The notes beneath the pieces were generated by a model, which worked only from the letters and a program-made list of their open reading frames with translations, ran no database searches and was not told the DNA's origin. Of a stretch of DNA of 8,937 nt, positions 1-7,629 are shown piece after piece (within the stretch, counting starts at the first letter, position 1; every line of letters starts with the position of its first letter). Source of the DNA: an uncultured Ignavibacteriota bacterium (GTDB lineage: Bacteria; Bacteroidota; Ignavibacteria; Tepidaquicellales; Tepidaquicellaceae); the NCBI GenBank assembly GCA_937983305.1, contig CALKAJ010000337.1:1-8937 (forward strand). Direction: 5' to 3'. The position numbers were made by a program, and so were the translations under genes.

Positions 1-87
1 AAATGTGTTTTACTAAAATGATTTCGATTGACATTAAATATTGTATTAAAATAAGGGGACCTTAAAAAATTTGAGTTTCTCTAAAAA

Positions 88-182
88 AGGGCGGTACCTT
101 TAAACACCCTATAAAGGGAAAATGCAGCAAACATTTAATTAAAAGGTTAATAATCTTAAAAAATAAGATTATTCACCGCCCT
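88..182 (+). promoter_or_regulatory. Structured 5' leader upstream of the first secreted-protein gene
   Basis: An 8-bp inverted repeat (AGGGCGGT at 88-95, ACCGCCCT at 175-182) can close a domain holding two further hairpins. These are CCTTTA/TAAAGG (97-102 with 112-117, 9-nt loop) and a perfect 10-bp stem AATAATCTTA/TAAGATTATT (149-158 with 164-173, A5 loop). Together they would form a three-way junction ending about 50 bases before the start codon at 231. An alternative pairing exists: GGT at 145-147 could extend the second hairpin by pairing with ACC at 175-177, which would break the outer stem. I do not recognise a known riboswitch class. The second hairpin lacks a following T-run, so it is not a standard terminator. 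The pairing is seen; a regulatory role is inference. The rest of 1-230 shows no gene. Confidence 0.4.
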
Positions 183-230
183 GTTTATATAATTAACAAA
201 ATTAATTAAAAATAAATTAACATCAAAATA

Positions 231-3200
231 ATGAATAAAATAAAAAATATAATTTTCGTATTGATAGTAATTTTACTATCATCGAATTTGGGATTTACTC
301 AGGAAGAATATCAGGGTGATCTCAGTTTCTATAATGCAACAGGAAATGAAATTCAAGTAAGAGTATTTGCAAGAAGTATTCCATTTGATGGATTTACTTT
401 TCAATATAACACAAATGAACAGTTTAATAGATGGGATACACTGCAAAACGGTCCTTTTTGCAGGTATTTTACAGGACAAACAACTTTTACAAATTATCAG
501 ATATATTATTATTATTATATTTTAAATGGATCTGATCTTCATTTGGCATTATTGGGTGGGAATCCTCCAGGTAATATAAATATGGCTTATGGGCACGGCA
601 TTTATGAAATAAATATCTTTGTCCCTTCTACTAATAAAATGTATAAAGCTTATTTCAACTGCCTGGACAGTAAATATGGTAATACAATCGGTGGACTTAA
701 TTACGCTAGAGATTTCACTTTTACTTATAAAGGCGGCAATGAGCACGTTATTGTTTCCGATGGAGCAACTACATGGCCCGATTTAACAATATATCCATAC
801 GAAGAAAATGCCCCAATTACTGAAATAAAAGTATGGGAAGTTTGTTTTCCGGAAGAACCCGGACCATTAGAAAGGAGATTCTATGCAAGAACAACACCTT
901 TTGGAGTTACTCCAAAAGTTATTGAAGATTCGAGAGATAATTATTTTGAAACTCGTGTTTTCTTTATAGGAACGAAGGTTGTTCTTGATCATGTTTATGA
1001 TAATTATGATGATAATCACGACAGATGGGGATATAATACTGTAGAAGATAATTATTTTGGGCGTTTTTACAGTCAACCCAAAATTCCGCAATATGAAAAT
1101 TCACCGGGTAACACCTACACAACACCGGGATGGCGTTACATGGATGACTTAATAGTTTTAAACTATGTTTACGGCTGTAAATTAATTGCCCGGGACGATG
1201 ATGAATTAGTATTGAAAAACAACAAGCGACTTTGGATTACAGGTGATATTGACAATTTTTTAGCAGTTGAAAATGTCGGAGACACCTTAGTGCTAAACGA
1301 TGGTTCAATAATCACAATGGAAACGGATGCACAGTTAAATGCCTGTTATTCCGGAAGAATAATGGACTATGGTGCAATATATCACTGGAGCCAAAATTCA
1401 TTTACCCATATTTTTAATAGGTCCTCTATATCTTATTTCGACAATAATCATTTGATAAACAACGGAGCACATATAGAAATTGATGGAAATGCAAAATTAA
1501 CATTAGCTGATAACTCCACCGTTACCTTTGACGGTGAAGGTACATATTTAAAACTAAATCAAAATTCAATAGTACAATTAGGCAACAACGCAAAAATTGA
1601 ATTCAAAAACGGAGCAAAGCTGATAGCCGGCGGTAGTCAGATTTCCTCAGTAAACGGCTCACTTCCGGGTAGAGGATTTGTCTTTGAAAATGCAGGCGAA
1701 GGTACAACGATAACTAATTGCGTCTTTAATAATCTTTCTAATCCGATTTATATTCTAAACACAACTTATGCTACGTCGAATATTAATTATGAAATTACTG
1801 ATAATATCTTTAATTGCAATGATAAGCTAAATTATGCAATCGAATCAATGAATACAAATAAAATTAATATTTCATCTAACAAAATTTTTATGCAAACCGG
1901 AATAGGATTTGGGCTTTTGTTAAGACATACCGGTAATTTATCCGGCGAAGAAAATCCTTCTCCTGCAACTAATATAAAAATTGAAAATAATGAAATTTCT
2001 AATGGTTTAATATCCTGTGCAATCTGGGGGCAAACAAATGCTATGCCCTCTATTAACATGAAATATAATAATATTTACGGAAGTTCAACAAATTGCAACT
2101 TGTATGCCAATCGTGTAATAGGTGATATTAAATATAATTCCATAAGTTCAAATTCCCCAACTTGTGTATCTTTAAATTTAATACAGGCAATTCCTAATAT
2201 ACTAAGTAACAGCTTCACTTCTCACAGTGTGAATATTTATAATACTTATTCTAATCCCAAAATAGGACCAAATCCGGAAAATTCATCAGATGGAGGATGG
2301 ATTTGGTATGGCGGTAAAAATAACATTCAAAGTTTGAATAATGGTAATTTGTACTTTGACGGAGGCAAAGCTCATCTTGACCAGGGACAGAACTGTTTTT
2401 TAAAGGCATCAAGCTCAAAACATTTATGGGGAATTATAAACGAAGCTTCGCTGTCGTATGATGTAATAAATAATGATTTCAATAACAGTAGTGTACCGGT
2501 TTCCGAACTATATAATTATGAACCTTATGGTATTGTAAACACTAACTCCACCGGCTCAAACTTCATTTGCAATAACTCAACAAATTCTGGAACAATCTGG
2601 CTTATAAGAGATTTAGGCGATGGAATCACAGATACTATTTATAGAACAAATAACACCTCCGGCTATCAGCCGCCTGCTGATGAAGTTCTATATTCAACTG
2701 CAATAAATAAAAAGCTAATAGATAACAATTTTGATGCAGTATCATATTTCAAATCTTTAATAAACTCCTATCCGTCAAGTTCATACACAGATGCTTGTTT
2801 ATATGATTTATATGATTGCTATCTGAAACTTGATACAAGCGGCAATCAGACCGTGAAAGATATATTATTTACAGATTTGAAAAATTATCTTGATTCAAAA
2901 ATTCTTTCCGGTAATTACAGCGATGAATTTTCAGATATTGCTTATCAAATCGGTGTAATGTGTCTTACTGTAATTGCAGAATATGACGACGCCATGTCAG
3001 GTTATGAATTTATAGCATTGTATCATCCTGATGCATATATCAGACTTTTGGCAAGCTGGGAATATTCAGAAATTGAAGTTCTTTTAAACGGCTCTGGCGG
3101 ATTATCAAGCAGAGATGATAATTTAACAGATGAGGAATATTTTGTAAAACTTTCTAAAAAAGTCAATAAAACGTTAACTGGCGATCCGGTAAAAGGAAAG

Positions 3201-3737
3201 CTGAAGAAGACTTATGAAAAATCAAAGACAGAAAAAGCAGAAAGGCAAAAGGCAGAAATAAAAAGTAATTTTAAAGATGAGAAACTTGCCAAGAGTGAAA
3301 TTCAGAAAATAAATCAAAAAGAGCAAGCATCAAAAATGAAGGTTGTTTCTGTTTTGAGAAATTCGAAATCAATGACACGTGAAGAAAAAGACAAACGGCA
3401 AATTGAAGATATCGTAATAGGTTCAAGAACAGAAGATGAAAAACAAAAAGTAGAAAATATGAATATCACTCCCGAAAGATATGAACTCGGTCAAAACTAT
3501 CCTAATCCTTTTAATCCTGTTACGAACATACAGTTCCAGATTCAAAGTTTAAAGTTTGTAAAGTTAGTTGTCTATGATATGCTCGGCAGAGAGGTAAAAA
3601 CCCTTGTAAATGAAATCAAAAGCCCGGGGAAATATATTGTTTCATTCGACGCATCTTCACTTTCGAGCGGAGTATATTTCTATAAAATTAGTGCCGGTGA
3701 GTTTTCCGATGTGAAGCGTATGGTTTTAATTAAGTGA
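231..3737 (+). CDS. Secreted beta-helix-like protein with T9SS C-terminal sorting domain
   Basis: This is a large extracellular or surface protein of unknown function. Residues 1-23 form a signal peptide: lysines near the N-terminus, a hydrophobic run IIFVLIVILL, then a likely cut near GFTQ. Residues 25-320 are beta-rich, aromatic and unrecognised, with five consecutive TAT codons at 504-518. Residues about 325-790 contain many short Asn/Gly-rich strands, for example HIEIDGNAKLTLADNSTVTF and IKIENNEISNG, typical of right-handed parallel beta-helices. Residues about 820-950 look helical and TPR-like (FDAVSYFKSLINSYP from residue 834). Residues about 963-1076 are Lys/Glu-rich, probably a coiled coil or flexible linker. 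Residues 1084-1168 are a type A T9SS sorting domain starting YELGQNYPNPFNP and ending RMVLIK; the family's known role is export across the outer membrane and anchoring. The ATG at 231 is chosen because it begins the signal peptide; no Shine-Dalgarno is present, as is usual in this group. It appears monocistronic, with a terminator directly after it. Confidence 0.93.
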   Translation: MNKIKNIIFVLIVILLSSNLGFTQEEYQGDLSFYNATGNEIQVRVFARSIPFDGFTFQYNTNEQFNRWDTLQNGPFCRYFTGQTTFTNYQIYYYYYILNGSDLHLALLGGNPPGNINMAYGHGIYEINIFVPSTNKMYKAYFNCLDSKYGNTIGGLNYARDFTFTYKGGNEHVIVSDGATTWPDLTIYPYEENAPITEIKVWEVCFPEEPGPLERRFYARTTPFGVTPKVIEDSRDNYFETRVFFIGTKVVLDHVYDNYDDNHDRWGYNTVEDNYFGRFYSQPKIPQYENSPGNTYTTPGWRYMDDLIVLNYVYGCKLIARDDDELVLKNNKRLWITGDIDNFLAVENVGDTLVLNDGSIITMETDAQLNACYSGRIMDYGAIYHWSQNSFTHIFNRSSISYFDNNHLINNGAHIEIDGNAKLTLADNSTVTFDGEGTYLKLNQNSIVQLGNNAKIEFKNGAKLIAGGSQISSVNGSLPGRGFVFENAGEGTTITNCVFNNLSNPIYILNTTYATSNINYEITDNIFNCNDKLNYAIESMNTNKINISSNKIFMQTGIGFGLLLRHTGNLSGEENPSPATNIKIENNEISNGLISCAIWGQTNAMPSINMKYNNIYGSSTNCNLYANRVIGDIKYNSISSNSPTCVSLNLIQAIPNILSNSFTSHSVNIYNTYSNPKIGPNPENSSDGGWIWYGGKNNIQSLNNGNLYFDGGKAHLDQGQNCFLKASSSKHLWGIINEASLSYDVINNDFNNSSVPVSELYNYEPYGIVNTNSTGSNFICNNSTNSGTIWLIRDLGDGITDTIYRTNNTSGYQPPADEVLYSTAINKKLIDNNFDAVSYFKSLINSYPSSSYTDACLYDLYDCYLKLDTSGNQTVKDILFTDLKNYLDSKILSGNYSDEFSDIAYQIGVMCLTVIAEYDDAMSGYEFIALYHPDAYIRLLASWEYSEIEVLLNGSGGLSSRDDNLTDEEYFVKLSKKVNKTLTGDPVKGKLKKTYEKSKTEKAERQKAEIKSNFKDEKLAKSEIQKINQKEQASKMKVVSVLRNSKSMTREEKDKRQIEDIVIGSRTEDEKQKVENMNITPERYELGQNYPNPFNPVTNIQFQIQSLKFVKLVVYDMLGREVKTLVNEIKSPGKYIVSFDASSLSSGVYFYKISAGEFSDVKRMVLIK
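504..518 (+). repeat. Five-copy TAT trinucleotide run
   Basis: Five TAT codons in a row encode five tyrosines (residues 92-96) in the N-terminal part of the secreted protein. Length changes would add or remove whole codons, so the run would not switch the gene on or off. Short and possibly incidental in AT-rich DNA. Confidence 0.6.
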
Positions 3738-3781
3738 AAAATTTATAAATTTTATCAAGTTATAGAAATCCCTTTCCCTGA
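3573..3781 (+). repeat. Copy 1 of the duplicated sorting-domain tail module
   Basis: This stretch aligns without gaps to 8729-8937 (offset 5156). Over the coding part (3573-3737) I count 11 differences in 165 bases, including one identical run of 47 bases at 3597-3643. The similarity continues past the stop codon into the first arm of the terminator, with 5 differences in 44 bases. Upstream of 3573 the two genes diverge sharply, although both still encode the same type of domain. Confidence 0.9.
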
Positions 3782-3805
3782 AATACGGGAAGGGGATTAT
3801 TTTTT
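3767..3805 (+). terminator. Intrinsic (rho-independent) terminator
   Basis: A 12-bp stem pairs AATCCCTTTCCC (3767-3778) with GGGAAGGGGATT (3787-3798), including one G-T wobble, around an 8-nt loop. Six T's follow at 3800-3805. It lies 29 bases after the stop codon of the upstream secreted-protein gene and separates it from the restriction-modification gene. Confidence 0.9.
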
Positions 3806-3825
3806 CTCAATCCCGATATATTACA

Positions 3826-3852
3826 TTGAAAAAAGCAAATAAGAATTATAAC
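3826..3852 (+). promoter_or_regulatory. Possible promoter of the restriction-modification gene
   Basis: TTGAAA at 3826-3831 and TATAAC at 3847-3852 resemble -35 and -10 boxes, and they lie between the upstream terminator and the start at 3882. The 15-bp spacing is short, the DNA is AT-rich so chance matches are common, and Bacteroidota-type promoters often follow another consensus. The better evidence for a promoter somewhere here is the terminator just upstream, which implies separate transcription. Confidence 0.2.
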
Positions 3853-3881
3853 TTACATATATTCCACTTAATAATTTCATT

Positions 3882-6800
3882 ATGCAAAATATTTTCGAAA
3901 CTTACATTCAGTCTGTATCTAAAAAGTTTGCTCATAAAGAAACAAGCGAAATGGGTTATCGCAAAGAGTTTGAAATCTTGCTCGAAAATATTTTCGAATC
4001 AATTAAAGTTAAACGCATTGACCACGATGCCAAAGCCATTGACGGCAATAAACCCGATTTCGTCGTTCATAAATTCAACATCCCCATTCTTTATATCGAA
4101 GTCAAAGATATCGGCATTGATTTAAACAAAGTCGAAAAGTCCGAACAAATGGCTCGCTATTACGGTTACACAAATCTAATCCTAACCGATTACGTCGAGT
4201 TCCGGTTCTATCGAAACGGCATCCCTTATGGTGACGCTATCAAAATCGCAAACTACGACATTAAGAAACGTACCATCGAGCCTATCCCGCTAAATTATGA
4301 TTTCGTTACTAAGACCATTATTGATTTCACCGAATCTCAAAAAGAGCCAATTCGTTCAGGTAAGCATCTTTCGCAAATAATGGGCGGCAAGGCTCAGCGT
4401 ATTCGTGATAATGTCAGGCAATATCTCTCTGTCGAATCTGAAAAAAATGCATCCATAAAGAAAGTTTATGAAGCGATTAAAAAACAGCTCGTCCACGATT
4501 TATCATTGAACGCTTTCGCCGATATGTATGCACAAACTCTCGTCTATGGACTTTTTGTTGCACGCTATCACGACGATTCTCCCGGTAATTTCACCCGTCA
4601 GGAAGCCCGCGACCTCGTCCCCGCATCAAACCCGCTTTTAAAACATTTTTTCGACCACATTGTTGGAACTGATTTCGATAAGCGACTCGAATATATCGTA
4701 AACGAACTTTGCGAAGTCTTTCTCCACGCAGATGTTCAGGCATTAATGAAAGAGTATTTCAAACTTGATATATATGAAGTAAAGCACGAAGCCCCCGACC
4801 CGGTAATTCATTTTTATGAAGATTTCTTAAAAGAGTACGACCCCGAACTTCGCAAAAAGCTTGGTGCATTCTATACCCCTTTGCCTGTGGTTCGTTTTAT
4901 CGTTCGCTCAGTTGATTATATCCTGCAAAAAGATTTCGAACTTTCTTCAGGTCTTGCAGATTCTTCAAAACTTCCAAACGGTAAACATCGTGTTCAGGTT
5001 CTCGACCCCGCCGCCGGAACAGGCACGTTTATTACGGAAGTTCTTAATAATATTTATTCTCGTTTCACCGAAGGTCAGAAAGGCCGCTGGCCCAAATACG
5101 TCCTGCACGATTTACTCCCTCGCATACACGGTTTCGAAATTATGATGGCTCCTTATACCATCGCTCATTTAAAACTAAGTATGCTCTTAAAGGATACAGG
5201 TTTTAAATATTTCAACGATTCCCGCCTTGGCATATATCTCACAAATTCTCTCGAAGAAAGCGAAATAAAAGATGATTTGTTCAGCGGTGAAATCGGTTTT
5301 GCCGGAAGCATAGCAGAAGAATCCCGCGAAGCCGCTAAAATTAAAAACCAAACTCCTATTATGGTTGTAATCGGCAACCCGCCGTATAGCATTAGTTCAG
5401 CCAACAAAGGTGATTGGATTCAAAATCTTATCAAAGTTTATAAGAAAGATTTAAACGAAAAGAAAATCAACATTGATGATGATTACATAAAATTCATTCG
5501 CTTTGCAGAATATTTTATCGAAAAGAATAAAACTGGTATCGTTGCAATGATTACAAACAATTCTTTCATTGATGGTATCACTCATCGTCAGATGAGAAAA
5601 CACCTTCTCGAAACCTTCGACGATATTTATATACTCGACCTTCACGGCAATTCAAAGAAGAAAGAAAAAGCACTTGGTGGAAGCAAAGATGAAAACGTTT
5701 TCGATATTATGCAGGGTGTTTCTATAAACATATTTGTCAAATCAGGAAAAGAAAAAACATCTCTGGGAAATGTTCATCACTCCGAACTTTACGGATTGAG
5801 AGATGATAAATTTAAATCATTAAACGATAGCGACATACATTCTATCAAATGGAACAAACTTAATTATTCCGAGCCATATTATTTCTTCGTTCCAAAAGAT
5901 TTTGGTGAGAATATAGAATATGAAAAAGGATTTAATATTGATGAGTTGTTTCCGGTATCTAATTCTGGAGTAAAAACTGATAGAGATAGTTTATTTATTG
6001 ATATTAATAGACTAGAATTGAATAAAAGAATACAAAAATTGCTTTCAAATGACTATGATAGTATCTTTACAAATGAATTTAGGGTTTTCAATTCAGGAAG
6101 CTATAAAATAACAGAAAAACTTAAAGGAAAATGTTTTGATGAGAAATATATTCAGCTTACTCAATACAGACCTTTTGACTATCAATGGATATATTATGAT
6201 TCAAGTATAATAAGTAGATCAGGATGGCCTACTTTTAAGAATATATTTCAGAAAGAGAATATTTCTTTAATAACATGTCGGAATCAAAATTTTCCTACAC
6301 TTACACTTGTCTCTAACAGTCTTTCAGATATACGCACATTTTCTTGTCCTGGTTCAATCGGAACAGACTACGTTTTCCCTCTCTATCTCTATTCCGACGA
6401 CGGCACAAAAGTCCCAAACCTCAAAAAGGAAATCGTTAGCGAAATAGAAAAAACAGCCGGCAAAACAACTCCCGAAAACATTCTCGATTACATCTATGCA
6501 GTACTACATTCACCAAACTATCGCGAAAAATACAAAGAGTTCCTCAAAATAGATTTCCCGCGTGTCCCGTACCCAAATGACAAAGACACTTTCAAAAAAC
6601 TCGTAGCACTCGGCTCCGAACTTCGTTCGCTCCACCTGCTCGAATCTCCAAAAGTAAATCAGTACATAACATCATACCCAATCGAAGGCACAGACACAAT
6701 CGAAAAAATCGAATTCAAAAAAGCAAACGACAGCACATCCTCGTTCCCAAAGTCCACTTACGACTCTCTCATTCCCAAACTCCGGTTTGGGAATGTTTAC

Positions 6801-7004
6801 ATAAACAACACCCAATATTTCGGCAGCGTCCCCGAAATCGCCTGGAACTTCTACATCGGCGGTTACCGGCCCGCCCAAAAATGGCTCAAAGACCGTAAAG
6901 GCCGCACCCTCACAAACTCCGACATCGAACACTACCAACGCATCATCGTCTCATTATCCGAAACATCAAGAATAATGGAACTGATAAATAACATAATAAT
7001 ATAA
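3882..7004 (+). CDS. Single-chain type IIG / type ISP-like restriction-modification enzyme
   Basis: Predicted to cut foreign DNA and to methylate adenine (N6) at its own recognition site. Residues about 20-120 form a PD-(D/E)XK nuclease: P58-D59, E73-V-K75, followed by a QMARYYGYTN element from Q89. Residues about 130-320 are a helical connector. The methyltransferase starts at GAFYTP (328-333), with the SAM-binding motif LDPAAGTGTF (374-383) and catalytic NPPY (499-502), in the gamma-class order. Residues about 670-820 are the putative target recognition region, containing YRPFDYQWIYYD (762-773). The C-terminus IGGYRPAQKWLKDRKGR (992-1008) matches the type ISP C-terminal domain. Known type ISP enzymes (LlaGI, LlaBIII) carry a helicase between nuclease and methylase and are about 1,500 residues; none is present here, so the architecture resembles type IIG/IIL. 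The ATG at 3882 gives a complete nuclease domain. No separate methylase, specificity or helicase gene is in the window. All visible catalytic motifs are intact. Base composition changes internally at the recognition region. Confidence 0.92.
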   Translation: MQNIFETYIQSVSKKFAHKETSEMGYRKEFEILLENIFESIKVKRIDHDAKAIDGNKPDFVVHKFNIPILYIEVKDIGIDLNKVEKSEQMARYYGYTNLILTDYVEFRFYRNGIPYGDAIKIANYDIKKRTIEPIPLNYDFVTKTIIDFTESQKEPIRSGKHLSQIMGGKAQRIRDNVRQYLSVESEKNASIKKVYEAIKKQLVHDLSLNAFADMYAQTLVYGLFVARYHDDSPGNFTRQEARDLVPASNPLLKHFFDHIVGTDFDKRLEYIVNELCEVFLHADVQALMKEYFKLDIYEVKHEAPDPVIHFYEDFLKEYDPELRKKLGAFYTPLPVVRFIVRSVDYILQKDFELSSGLADSSKLPNGKHRVQVLDPAAGTGTFITEVLNNIYSRFTEGQKGRWPKYVLHDLLPRIHGFEIMMAPYTIAHLKLSMLLKDTGFKYFNDSRLGIYLTNSLEESEIKDDLFSGEIGFAGSIAEESREAAKIKNQTPIMVVIGNPPYSISSANKGDWIQNLIKVYKKDLNEKKINIDDDYIKFIRFAEYFIEKNKTGIVAMITNNSFIDGITHRQMRKHLLETFDDIYILDLHGNSKKKEKALGGSKDENVFDIMQGVSINIFVKSGKEKTSLGNVHHSELYGLRDDKFKSLNDSDIHSIKWNKLNYSEPYYFFVPKDFGENIEYEKGFNIDELFPVSNSGVKTDRDSLFIDINRLELNKRIQKLLSNDYDSIFTNEFRVFNSGSYKITEKLKGKCFDEKYIQLTQYRPFDYQWIYYDSSIISRSGWPTFKNIFQKENISLITCRNQNFPTLTLVSNSLSDIRTFSCPGSIGTDYVFPLYLYSDDGTKVPNLKKEIVSEIEKTAGKTTPENILDYIYAVLHSPNYREKYKEFLKIDFPRVPYPNDKDTFKKLVALGSELRSLHLLESPKVNQYITSYPIEGTDTIEKIEFKKANDSTSSFPKSTYDSLIPKLRFGNVYINNTQYFGSVPEIAWNFYIGGYRPAQKWLKDRKGRTLTNSDIEHYQRIIVSLSETSRIMELINNIII
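6744..6795 (+). repeat. Palindromic element inside the restriction-modification gene
   Basis: CATTCCCAAAC (6770-6780) and GTTTGGGAATG (6785-6795) form a perfect 11-bp stem around TCCG. In RNA this is C(UCCG)G, an UNCG-type extra-stable tetraloop. A second copy of the arm, TTCCCAAAGTCC at 6744-6755, matches TTCCCAAACTCC at 6772-6783 at 11 of 12 positions but in another reading frame. The stretch encodes residues about 955-972 (FPKS...IPKLRFGN), just before the conserved VYINNTQYF segment. No T-run follows, so it is not a typical terminator. It may be an in-frame palindromic repeat insertion; that part is inference. Confidence 0.65.
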
Positions 7005-7018
7005 TAACATAATAAAAA
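6987..7018 (+). repeat. Two-copy 16-bp tandem repeat over the stop codon
   Basis: Units at 6987-7002 and 7003-7018 both begin AATAACATAATAA and differ at two positions. The stop codon of the restriction-modification gene (7002-7004) lies at the junction, so the last residues NNIIII are encoded by the first unit. Probably replication slippage in AT-rich sequence. Confidence 0.6.
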
Positions 7019-7073
7019 CAAGATTTTGGCTCAGAAGAATTAGCTGAGCTATTAGGGATTTCTATACCACGTT

Positions 7074-7103
7074 GAGGTAAAAAGATTTATTTTAATAAAA
7101 TAA
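7074..7103 (+). pseudogene. Possible remnant of a T9SS sorting-domain end
   Basis: The frame reads EVKRFILIK then a stop, matching the usual last residues of this sorting domain (compare DVKRMVLIK in the intact gene upstream). The bases t7087-a7104 are identical to 7613-7630 in the clearer remnant (18 bases). Upstream, the frame reaches a stop within seven codons without showing the rest of the domain, so only the extreme end would be left. Short and AT-rich; chance is possible. Confidence 0.35.
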
Positions 7104-7500
7104 AATATTAAACTATAAAAAACTATTTTTGATTGCAGCTTTGCGGTATTTCTGTTGAATATATCAAGTAATTACTCGTTTTCTCAATTAGTAAAATCAG
7201 ATGGATCTTATGATGAGTATATCTCATTAATTGAAACTCTATCGTCTTATTAAGTAAGAAAATTTATATTGACATACTTTTTGTAATTACATAATTTAGC
7301 AACAGAGATTTATAATATATGTTTTTAGTTCTTTGAATATTTGCAGGATTTTTAATAATAATTTGTGCGAAATAAATGCTGAAATAAGGTGCGGAGTTGA
7401 ATATGAACAGAGCGGGCGGACAGGAAATCACAAAAAACATTCGAGAATTTAAGTTTTAAAAATATGAGAATTGTAAATTTTCTTCTCAAGTTGACCCGAG

Positions 7501-7629
7501 AACGAATACAAACAACCCGGAACATATCAGGTAAGCTTCAATGCGGAAGGACTATCGAGCGGAATATATTTTTACAAAATAACAGCGGGCGATTTTTCGG
7601 AAACGAAGAAACTTATTTTAATAAAATAA
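7501..7629 (+). pseudogene. Truncated T9SS cargo gene: sorting-domain tail only
   Basis: The frame ending at the TAA of 7627-7629 reads NEYKQPGTYQVSF, then NAEGLSSGIYFYKITAGDF, then SETKKLILIK. This is the last half of a T9SS type A sorting domain, clearly homologous to the ends of the two intact cargo proteins (NEIKSPGKYIVSF, SSGVYFYKISAGEF). Upstream of about 7495 the frame meets a TGA (7492-7494) and the expected QNYPNPFNP and GREV parts are missing. The body of the gene has therefore been lost. The fragment ends 13 bases before the next gene's ATG, suggesting it was once that gene's upstream neighbour. The 60-codon reading frame 7464-7646 is a shadow of this remnant. Confidence 0.85.

Noticed and set aside
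28..52. TTGACA at 28-33 as the -35 box of a promoter for the first gene
   Set aside because: The nearest -10-like sequence (TAAAAT at 47-52) is only 13 bases away, and AT-rich DNA gives many chance matches. No Bacteroidota-type TAnnTTTG box in proper register was found.
504..518. TAT repeat as a phase-variation switch
   Set aside because: The unit is three bases, so changes in copy number keep the reading frame.
3826..4125. 99-codon reading frame overlapping the start of the restriction-modification gene
   Set aside because: It overlaps the strongly supported nuclease domain in another frame, and its Ser/Lys/Ile-rich product has no recognisable features.
6672..6938. 88-codon minus-strand reading frame
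   Set aside because: It is antisense to the conserved C-terminus of the restriction-modification enzyme and arises from that region's C-rich coding strand.
7119..7253. 44-codon open stretch ending ISLIETLSSY as a small gene
   Set aside because: It has no ATG, no ribosome binding site and no recognisable motif; it is kept only as part of the debris region.
7269..7316. TTGACA (7269-7274) and TATAAT (7311-7316) as a promoter for the beta-propeller gene
   Set aside because: The two good boxes are 36 bases apart. Each one's properly spaced partner is poor, and the start codon is more than 320 bases downstream.
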